This document shows positions 56,064-64,000 of a stretch of 64,000 bases of DNA, piece by piece. The first letter of the stretch is position 1; every line of letters begins with the position of its first letter. A program made the position numbers and the translations under genes. The notes beneath the pieces are model-generated. The model was given only the letters and a program-made list of their open reading frames with translations, ran no database searches and was not told where the DNA came from. Origin of the DNA: Gonapodya sp. JEL0774 (lineage: Eukaryota; Monoblepharomycota; Monoblepharidomycetes; Monoblepharidales; Gonapodyaceae); contig JADIIX010000109.1 in assembly GCA_027604505.1 (NCBI GenBank), forward strand, positions 1 through 64,000, given 5' to 3'.

Positions 56064-58260
56064 TCATGTGCAATGATGCAACCAAGGGATCACGACGTGT
56101 AGCAGTATATTCAATGTCCATTGCAAAAGAGGAAGGGGGAGAAAAGGGACACAGAAGTTGACACCATGAAGTGATGTGAGTTGTAATGATAGGGGACAGT
56201 TCTTGCATTTTCAAATCATTGCCACAATGGCTTTTCCCTCTCCCCTAGCAAAAAAGAGCTTCATCCTTCCAATCATTTCCCTTTTTCCAGTCAAGTCAGA
56301 GATTTGGTGTTGTTCTTCTCAGTGGCTCTGGAAGGATCTGTGAGGTTGTTCATGAATGGGGTGGTTGCAAGATGAAAATGCAAGCACTCTAATCAGCAGG
56401 AGAAGCATATGTAGCCAATATATAAAGTATCAATTGTAGTAATTAATAGAAAGCAAAATTGGATTAAATTGTTTGTTTTGCCACAGTTGAATTCAGATCC
56501 TCAAATTTTCCTGCACAGCAGATATCGACGTCTCTGCAGCTTCCTGCATTCCAGCTAGCAAAAGGTACTCTTGTTGAAAATCAAACGCAAAAGTCCTCAG
56601 CATTGCAGTCATTTTTATGGCTTTGACAAACCCAAACAACTGGGTGAATGTGATTAAGAGAAAATGGCAACATCAACTGGAAGACTCCTGGCAAAGTTAT
56701 TACTGTACTGATCTCAGCTGCACAACTCAAACACCAGCTTGCACCTTTGTGAACACTCTTTGGCCACCTGACAAGATGGTGAGTTGTCAAGTGCCTTCAC
56801 AAATAGCAGCTTCAACTTCAAGGAACAGACCATGTTTCCAGCCATCGTCTTCCCACAAACTGAACTGCCGCAAGAATTGATGTAGAGCAGGGGTTTGTCT
56901 AAAGAAGAAGGGAGTGTTCCTAGAGGGCACAGGGTGGAAGGTGCCCAATGGGCGGGTGCAGGAGGCATGGAGAGTGGTATGGGAGATTGAACAACAAATT
57001 GGGAGCTTTGAGGTGGGAGACATCCAAAAGCAGGATGTCTCTTTGATGTGGAAAGTGTGCCAGGAGGGACAGATGCCACTGGAGGTGGCAAGGAGTTCCT
57101 TGCAGTACCTTGATTTGGTTCTACACCATGGTGAGTTGTTACAAGGTACCAAGAGTAGTTATCATAATAAAATGTTAAGATAGTCATTGCCTTAAGATCT
57201 GCCACATGTGCTTTCAATGACCTGGTACCTCACTCTAAAGACAGTTTTACAAGTCATGTCAGAACATTCCAAAGTTGTCAAAGTCAAGTTCCAAACTCAT
57301 CTCTGCAACAGCAATCACTCTTTCTGCATCTACACGCCCTCATTGCCAGAGTGCTTTCATGATAGTGTTGTCCTTTGTCTTGCCAACATTGCATTTGCAC
57401 ATATTTTTATTGATAATGTCACATGTCTGCTTGGAAAGATGAGGGGAGCTCTTCTCCAACGTTTCATTCTGCACCACACTCTTTCTTCTTGATGCCTGGT
57501 CTCTTCAACTGGGGGTAGGGGCAGCAGTGTCGAGGCAAAAATGAAAGGATTCAGCCTCCCACAGTCAACTTTCTGTGTCAGCACCATATATTGTGTGACC
57601 CATTTCCTGTCTCTTGACCGATCCCCATTCCAATACATCTGCTGTTTTGGCACAAGAAAAGCTGTCCAGAGCATTGGGCATGATTGACATTTCTACTTTG
57701 TTCATCCCCAGCTGCAGTTTCAACTGCTTCCCTGGGTTTCGCCAATGTATGTAGAACAGTCTACCTCTGTACTGAGAGACCCAAAAAGAATTAGTCATTG
57801 GTACGCCTTGCTTTTGTAGTGCCCAGGCTGTGGCAGATCTCAGTGTCAGAGTTGAATGGGTGAGTGGGAAGTGTGACAAGGACAACCCTGCAGGGGACAG
57901 TAGGCCACTTTCACGCACTTCATTGGACATTTTGTTGTGGATAATGTTTACTATGAGACCTGCATTATTTGGTAATTTCTATGTGTGGTACTGATTTCTG
58001 AGTGTTATGGGGTTCAAGGCAAAATGACTCTCTATATTGGCTGGTTCATTTAATAACCATCATTCTGAACCAAAAAAAAAAAAAATAGCATAGTAGTTGA
58101 GAGGATCCCTGGTTGCCCCACTAACTGCAGCTCCCCTCGGAATTTAAAATGGACCTGCAGAATGCAGACAGGGCACATTTGCAGTTGGTGAGCCTGCAGA
58201 TTGCGGGACTTGTGTTTACAACTTGCAACAAAAATCTGAAGAAACGCCAGAGTCAAAAAA
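56064..58260. other. Intergenic, AT-rich, nothing supported
   Basis: Only frames without family features (the largest is 56714-57217 on -, 167 codons, Ser/Pro-rich with a partly complementary open frame on the other strand). A run of about 13 A at 58073-58085 is present. I cannot assign either a gene or a named repeat. Confidence 0.45.
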
Positions 58261-58333
58261 TGGAGCTGCGGGGGATCGAACCCCGTACCTCGTGCATGCT
58301 AAGCACGCGCTCTGCCATCTGAGCTACAACCCC
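58261..58333 (-). tRNA. tRNA-Ala(AGC): tRNA-Ala (AGC)
   Basis: The minus strand gives a complete 73-nt cloverleaf without intron. The acceptor stem is GGGGTTG paired with CAGCTCC (one G-T pair), with discriminator A. The D arm has GCTCAGATGGCAGAGC, the anticodon loop CTTAGCATG gives anticodon AGC, and the T arm has GGGGTTCGATCCCC. A and B box promoters (TAGCTCAGATGG and GGTTCGATCC) are intact. It is the only recognised host gene within the transposon-rich part. Confidence 0.96.
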
Positions 58334-60286
58334 TGCGCATGTCTTATGCTTCTTTTGTTAAACTATTTATATATATTTTATTACAAGTCTAGCCCTGGTG
58401 GTTCAGGTTCTTTCCCACTCAGTCATCCTTCGCACTCTCTGCGTGTATTGGGGGCATAAGCAGCTGAAAGTCCTTTTCTCCTACAATTTCGGCTCGAAAG
58501 AATAAACACTATTTGTCTGTCTTTCAAGTGTGCTCTCCATCTGTCTTCCCCTAGGTTAAATCACACATTCAGGGGTAAAATAAAATTATACAAAGTGCAC
58601 ATCGTCAAGAGTTAAAGGCAAAACGCTTCTTTGTCTTGTTGAGTTTGATGGCCACAGATTCCCACGATTCTCACGCAGTGCCATGCTCTGTGGCGACACA
58701 CCTGTCCCTTGGCAGATTCCACCAAGCCTCATACTCACACTCTTTTCCCTTTGTTTCCCATTGAATTCACATTCCTTGACCCTTTTTGCTGCTAATGCTT
58801 GAAATGAGCTCGCTCTTTGCTTCCATCAATGACTGAATCCCTGGCATGGGATCCTGGAAGATCAATGACCAAATCCCTGGCATTGGATCCTGGAAGCGAG
58901 AAGAATGGAGGACACTGCCTCAGAACAGATGAACGACCTCTTGGACAACCTACGCCCACACGCTCACTCACAGCTTTTGTGTGCTGCAGCTGATGGAAAG
59001 GTTCAGGACAAGTTTTGCAGGTGCTGGTCTCACACCCAGGACAGGGAGGGAGACGACCCAACAACTAACACGCAACTTCTCCACAAACGGCTGGTTGCAC
59101 TGGAAGAAGACAGCGGCAACATTGCAAAACCAGTTCCCTGGGAGGTTGTGGAGACGTTTCTTGTGCCCCAGGCGTCGTGGCTGCTGGACTTGGCCCTCGC
59201 CACGACCCCATAAAATGCCCTCCAAATTCCCACTGTCACATTTCAGCTGGAGACCGAGGTCTCTGAGTCAATCAATCTTTTCCACTGTGAACTGCATTTT
59301 TTGGGTCTGGAACGGTGTGTTGAGAGTGTGCTTGCTCCACTGCAATCCGCAGCCTTGGTATCTTGGTATACTATGAAATATGATTTCAAATCATATGTAA
59401 ATACGTGAGTGTAGAGTCAAAAATTGCTTCCTATTTGTGTCTCCATTCATGTCTATTTTACATAGAAACAACAACATAATCTCATACTGCACTTTCTACA
59501 TCCGACAACATTCGGTACAATTTGCGAAAGCTGAAGATGATATCAAAAGATACATTGACTGGTACCCAGCAGACTCACTGTTTGCAGTTGCGATGTCCCA
59601 CACCATCGCACCACCAGTAATCTCATTGCCAAGTCACAAGACCAAAGAGTTGGGTGGGCACTTTCATTTTTGGTATGCGGGAATGCTGAGCAAGACAGAT
59701 GGCGAAACGCAGGGAGAACGAGACTTGGATGCTCACTGATGAGTTCAGTGTGTCAACCTGTTGCAACTGATTTTCAACTGAACCACATCTGGCAGGGATG
59801 CAGGATCTCAATCTGAGTGTGGATGTTTGGCCGTTGGTGACAAAGAAACAAGCCCAAATTTTGATGAGGATGAGCAGACCATGTGGTGTGCAAGTGATGT
59901 GAACATAGTGTAGTGGGGCTGACACTGGAGACATGAGACGGAGTGGAACTGAAGAAGCGGTGGTAGTGATGTCTATTGTGTTCGCTAGGGGCTGTGCCTA
60001 CGTAGGACGCTGGGGCCTGGTACTGAGGCCCAACAAAAACCTCACAAAGGGAAAAAAGTAAACGCTTCCAAGGCATACCCAATGCCGTCTTGCATAGCAG
60101 GTAGGGAAAATTAAACCTCCCAAGCACACCCAATGCTTCATTGTTGGGGAAAAATAGAAACCCCCATGAAAGAAAAAAATAAACCTTTCCTCGAGACGAA
60201 CCCATCTTCCGCTGTACACATCTGTACAACCTGAAGGAAAATTCCAAAAACCTTCACAGGGAAACTGAGAAAACCCTGTTGGCTTG
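58334..60286. other. Intergenic between tRNA and second Ty3/gypsy element
   Basis: No gene recognised. Frames at 58905-59213 (+) and 59774-60247 (-) have no family features. A 36-bp tandem duplication lies at 58825-58896. Near 60060-60170 a GCAT/CACACCCAATGC motif recurs, which may belong to the 3' LTR of the element that begins at 60287, but no partner LTR is in the window to prove it. Confidence 0.4.
58825..58896. repeat. 36-bp tandem duplication
   Basis: Two adjacent 36-bp units (58825-58860 and 58861-58896), each beginning ATCAATGAC and ending GGATCCTGGAAG, with three or four differences. Confidence 0.8.
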
Positions 60287-60796
60287 TTAGGCATTCATCC
60301 AAACCTCACTCAGGAGCATGGATTGTGCCTCTGCAAGTTTCGGTGTCTTTGAGCGGGTTTGTCTGCTAATCTTCCCAGGCTCGGTGCTCTGAGCAGCAGC
60401 AGCACGCCCAGCTCTGCCTTTATGTTTGTGCGCCTTCTTCTTCTCCTTAAGCTCAGCTGCCAAGGTTGGGAAGCGACATGCAAACTCTGCGATCATGTCC
60501 ACTCCGTCAATCTTGCCTTCCTGAATCCACTCAGGCTCATTGTAGTCAACAAATTTGACCCAGTACTCAACATGGTCCTCAGCCCAATGGCCATGGATGA
60601 TTGCTTCCATGACGAAACTTGATTCCTTTTCGGGTGTTGACACTACAGGAGTGGGGTACTCTCTCAAAGGTAGTTGGCCCGGATCTGAGGTTAGATCAAT
60701 CGTGTCGTCCTCAGGCTGAGCAGGTGCAGCTGCAACACCTCCCACTGACACGTACGGCTTGATCTTCCTCATGCAATTTACATGGGCTTGAATCAC
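60287..60796 (-). pseudogene. Integrase C-terminus with chromodomain
   Basis: Frame of 169 codons. The chromodomain-like segment is VMEAIIHGHWAEDHVEYWVK, then FVDYNEPEWIQEGKI, with the aromatic W/Y positions that cage methyl-lysine in chromoviral integrases. A basic Lys/Arg/Ala-rich tail follows. Such domains steer integration to heterochromatin, which fits the transposon-dense surroundings (inference). Confidence 0.72.
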
Positions 60797-60864
60797 TTTG
60801 CCTGATCAGAAGTGTTCGAGTCGGTATGTGACCTCTGTGAGTTGCTCCACAGCCCTGAAAGGTC

Positions 60865-61981
60865 CTATCCATCCTGACAAAACTTGGTACTCTCGCCTTT
60901 GCGATGAGCTTCATCCGAATAAACCATCATGGTAGAGTCTACGTCAAATGTAACCTCTACCGGTTGTAAATGGTATTTCATCTTGCGGACTTTGGCTGAT
61001 GTGATCAATTGCTCTCTGAGCGTATCATAAAACACTGCCATAGCTTTCACCAGTGGCATGGATTGCTCTCCCTCCTCCACCGCACACTGAACGCCAGTGA
61101 TGATATCAGTTGGGAGACAAGGGTTGGAACCAGTTGCCACAAACATAGGGGAAAACCCCATAGTTGTGTGCACTTGCATGTTGTACACAAACTGGATAGG
61201 CACTATGTGCTTATCCCAGTCGGTCTGATTTCTTGTAGAAACCTGTGCATACAAAGCGTTCTGCATACGGCTTACCTGCTGGGTGTCCCGCTGTGGAGAA
61301 TGTATCACAGAATCGCACTTCCTTTGCCAAAATCTCCATCACTTTATTGGCAAACGCGGAGCCTTTGTCCGAGTGGATACGCACAGGTATTCCACAACGT
61401 AAAACCCAAAGCTTCAACAGCGCCATTGCTGTGATCATTGCAGACGTATCCAGAACCGGAACCATCTCTGTAATTCTATTAAACATATCCATTATCACTG
61501 GGATGTGTGTATTACCGCTTATTGTTTCTGGAAACGGCCCTGTGTGATTCAGGCAGAAGTCATCACATGGTTGCGCAGCTATAAAGTCAAACAGTTTCAA
61601 CAACCCATGATGTGTCGGCCAGTTGAGGGTTCTACTTTGCCATGTCAAGCATTTACGAACGTGCTCCCTTACTTTCGTAGCCATGTTAAACCAATAAAAC
61701 TTCCCAACCATTGTGGCAAGCATAATTGTTAATCCAATGTGTCCACTTGTTGGATTGTTGTGGAACATTCTCAACATTTCTGCTTGTTGTGCTTTAGGCA
61801 CTACAATCTGCAGTGGTTTCTTAGTCAATCCGTCAATGCTTTGCTCATCTGGTTTCCTGTGAGCACGTGTGACTGTGCACACAAGCAAACCATTCTCAAT
61901 GGCAAGGTCCTTTGACACGGGTGTTGCTTCAATGAATTCCTCTGCTTGTGGCTCGGCGGCTGTAGCCGTTTGCTCAAGCAC
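60865..61981 (-). pseudogene. Chromovirus integrase
   Basis: Two overlapping frames. At 61211-61981: the zinc finger HNNPTSGHIGLTIMLATMVGKF with CLTWQSRT, and the core with IPVIMDMFNRITEMVPV and RIHSDKGSAFANKVMEIL (first two acidic residues). At 60865-61308: the last part of the core (YAQVSTRNQTDWDKHIVPIQ, FVYNMQVHTTMGFSP) up to the C-terminal DNA-binding part. A frameshift near 61250 breaks the protein. Confidence 0.78.
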
Positions 61982-62043
61982 AGCGAAGACTCTTGCAAGA
62001 TCAGGATCACTGCGCTGATCTGAAGCCCATTGCTCTCAGTACA

Positions 62044-62487
62044 CTAGACCATCCCATGAAGCAGAAGCAAAAGCTTCTGTAGCTTCATTACTGAGTGCAT
62101 TGTACCCATGGAGGACTTAACAACTCCAGATGGTGTTATTGTCAGGTATTCCCTTGTGTGACACTCATTCGGCAAATCCCCCTTTGATTGTTGATCACCG
62201 TAGGTGGGAATCTCTGGGTCAACATCCATTGTGTGTTTGTCTGCATTCTCCATTCGAGATAATGTGTCAACGTTCACCTTTGTTGAACCAGGCCGATAGC
62301 GTATGGTATAATCATGCTCAGACAATCTAATTGCCCATCGCGCTAATTTACCAGTGCTTGCTGGATTTGTCAAAAACTTCAATGACTCGTGATCTGTTTG
62401 CAGTTCAAACTTTGAGCGCATCAAGTGATGACAAAAGAACTTGCATCCCCAGATTGCGGCGTATGCCTCACGTTCCCTGGTATCCAC
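62044..62487 (-). pseudogene. Chromovirus RNase H domain
   Basis: Frame of 147 codons: DTREREAYAAIWGCKFF (catalytic glutamate), FELQTDHESLKFLTN (third acidic residue, TDH-x-x-L), and RWAIRLSEHDYTIRYRPGST followed by NVDTLSRME, the standard RNase H ending and linker to integrase. Confidence 0.8.
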
Positions 62488-62690
62488 TTCTGCTCAGCCT
62501 TTGTGAACTTCTCACTACCAATACTAACAACCTATGGATGTCCTTGATCGTCCAATTGTTCAAGAATAACACCCAGTACAATTCCTGATGCATCTGTCTT
62601 AAGAACAAATGGTTTGGAGTAATTGGGTCTCCGGAGGACGCTTCCACTAAGCATTGCTAGTTTTAACGTCTGGAAAGCTGCCACAGCTTC

Positions 62691-63857
62691 TTAATTAAGA
62701 ACTAGTTTCTCTGCCTGCTTCAGGAGACTGCCAAGCAGTGCGGCTTTCACAGCATAGCCTTCTATGAAATCTGGATAATACCCTGTTAAACTGAGCCAAT
62801 GTTCAAGTTCCTTCAGATTATGAGGGACATTAAATGTTCTCATGGCTTCGACTTTCTTCAGGTCCATTTTGATCACACTGTCAGCAGTGATAACATTCCC
62901 AAGGTATGGTGTCTCACCATGGCAAAAGTTGCACTTTGCTGCATGAAGCTTCAGATTAGCTTTGCGGAGCCATCTAAACAACTCTTCCAGATGATCCAGA
63001 TGCTTGTTGAAGGTATGAGAGAATCCTAGAATGTCGTCCATATAGACTACCAGACATTCCCAGTTCATACCTCGAACAACATCATCCATCAAACATTGGA
63101 ACGTAGCCGGAGCATTGGTCAAACCAAACGGCATACGTATGAATTGATACAATCCTGAGTGGGTGCTGAAGGCAGTCTTCTCACGATCCCGATCAGCGAT
63201 AGGTATATTCCAATAACCCCACGTTATATCCAACGCGGAATAAAACTTTGCATTCTGTGTTGCAGCTAATAAATCATCAATTCATGGCAAAGGATAAACA
63301 TCCTTTTTTGTTGTGGCATTGAGTTTATGATAGTCAACACAAAAACAGAATTTCCCATCCTTCTTGGGTGCCATCACCACTGGGAAAGACCATGCACTCA
63401 TTGGCTTCTCAACAATGCCGTCTTGGAGCATCTTTGACTTATGCTCGTCTATTGCCATGCGGTCCCTTGGCACCACAATCGGCTTGAGATTGGACGTGTC
63501 AATCTCATGAGTGAGTGGATAAGCAACTGTACCTGGCTTATTGCCCTCACTGAAGACATCGTTGTTTTGCTTCAAGTAATATTGGAGTCTTCCTAGTTGT
63601 TCATCTGTTAGGCATGTCCCTTCCAGATTCAGATCATTCATCCCATGATCTGCAGATGACAACACTGGTGTTTCTTGCTCTTGCATCGACATGAGCACAC
63701 CTTGCCTTGTAAACCTTACAGTTTCCTTTGGCGTCTTAGGTTTAAGGACAAATAAATTGTATTTCTCCCTCTTCACAGTTTTGAAGTACGCTACCTGTGT
63801 GCCTTTGGGGACTTCTATGTCCTCACCAGAGTAGTTCTCCAACATAACAGTTGTCAC
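62691..63857 (-). pseudogene. Chromovirus reverse transcriptase, two frames
   Basis: The first frame (63857-63282) leads into RT with MSAWSFPVVMAPKKDGKFCF and VDYHKLNATTKKDVYPLP, ending at a stop. The second (63233-62691) carries DITWGYWNIPIADRDREK, RMPFGLTNAPATFQCLMDD and the catalytic VVYMDDILGFSH, then YLGNVITADS and the thumb. It stops near 62691, before RNase H. A gap of about 48 bp with a stop separates the frames. Confidence 0.8.
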
Positions 63858-64000
63858 ACCGTTCTTAAGATCACGGCAAGAGTTCGGTACTACCAGCTTA
63901 TTACAAAGACTTGTAGTATTATGGTACCAAGCCAGGCCTCATGCATCTTGCAGAGCCTCTCTTTGGTGTTTCTCAATTGGAGGCACATCGACTAAGTGCC

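Larger units (their letters stand above)
52560..56080 (+). mobile_element. DIRS-like tyrosine-recombinase retroelement, degenerate
   Basis: Plus-strand remnant, opposite to its neighbours. From the 5' side: a reverse transcriptase C-terminal part (GLSVPLDDRVKQVIQKES, 52740-52850), an RNase H domain (52990-53440), the post-RNase H region (53440-54050: LNTLA, WVLIPRIVKKLVFNRGTATL), and a tyrosine recombinase (about 54180-55110). Inverted repeats of ~76 bp follow (55141-55216 and 55988-56063). RT-RNase H followed by a tyrosine recombinase instead of an integrase, with inverted rather than direct terminal repeats, is the DIRS layout. Several stops and frame shifts and a missing 5' RT portion show it is dead and truncated. 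Confidence 0.72.
60287..64000 (-). mobile_element. Chromodomain Ty3/gypsy retrotransposon, truncated by window end
   Basis: Minus-strand pol region running off the right edge. In order from the 5' side: the region before RT (63857-63282), reverse transcriptase (63233-62691), RNase H (62487-62044), integrase (61981-60865) and a chromodomain-type C-terminus (60796-60287). The chromodomain places it with the chromoviruses, a different family from the element at 37.6-45.5 kb. Each domain is in a separate frame, with stops between, so this copy is inactive. Gag, the 5' LTR and the start of pol would lie beyond 64000. Confidence 0.85.

Noticed and set aside
56714-57217. 167-codon minus-strand frame
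   Set aside because: Ser/Pro-rich, overlaps an equally open frame on the other strand, no domain signature.

Overview
The window looks like nuclear DNA of a zoosporic (flagellated) fungus, most probably a chytrid-type lineage. Genes carry many short spliceosomal introns (about 45-400 bp). One gene is the intraflagellar-transport subunit IFT144/WDR19, which only organisms with cilia keep. The repeat fraction (Ty3/gypsy including a chromodomain type, a LINE, and a DIRS-like tyrosine-recombinase retroelement) fits a fungal genome. All exon models were read by eye from splice sites, phase continuity and remembered family conservation; no alignment or search was run.

Left part (about 0.4-36.2 kb): gene-dense host DNA. 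In order: a fragmentary coiled-coil ORF (+, 0.4-1.3 kb); a 13-exon TrpB2-type tryptophan synthase beta chain (+, 3.2-5.5 kb); an F-box protein (-, 5.8-7.3 kb); a MITE-like palindromic element (7.6-8.0 kb); IFT144 in 25 exons (-, 8.2-14.4 kb); a ZnT9/SLC30A9-type mitochondrial zinc transporter in 9 exons (-, 14.5-17.1 kb); a proline/serine-rich protein with one C-terminal membrane anchor (-, 17.2-20.2 kb); the spliceosomal core protein SmB (-, 20.6-21.9 kb); mitochondrial ribosomal protein uS8 (+, 22.7-23.2 kb); a small 84-residue ORF (-, 23.5-23.7 kb); a disordered protein (+, 23.8-25.6 kb); ribosomal protein L11/uL5 (+, 28.3-29.4 kb); the HIT zinc-finger protein ZNHIT2 (-, 29.8-31.6 kb); and DNA ligase IV in 17 exons (-, 32.1-36.1 kb). 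The minus-strand genes from 8.2 to 21.9 kb are packed 105-335 bp apart.

Right part (about 37.6-64 kb): mobile-element DNA with only one host gene recognised, a tRNA-Ala(AGC). It holds a decayed Ty3/gypsy element bounded by about 167-bp direct repeats (37.6-45.5 kb), a LINE with a long GC-rich ORF1 and an endonuclease/reverse transcriptase ORF2 (45.8-51.8 kb), a degenerate DIRS-like retroelement on the opposite strand with RNase H, tyrosine recombinase and inverted repeats (52.6-56.1 kb), then a second, chromodomain-bearing Ty3/gypsy element cut off by the window end (60.3-64 kb). The switch between compartments is abrupt, just beyond DNA ligase IV, at a cluster of near-palindromic repeats (36.2-36.5 kb).

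The host genes serve unrelated housekeeping roles (amino-acid metabolism, cilium assembly, zinc transport, splicing, translation, box C/D or HSP90 co-factor biology, double-strand-break repair); no operon-like functional module is visible. The main oddities are a bacterial/archaeal-type TrpB2 with two GC-AG introns, extremely small exons (3, 6, 13, 15, 21 and 27 nt), the palindromic repeats, and the DIRS-like element.
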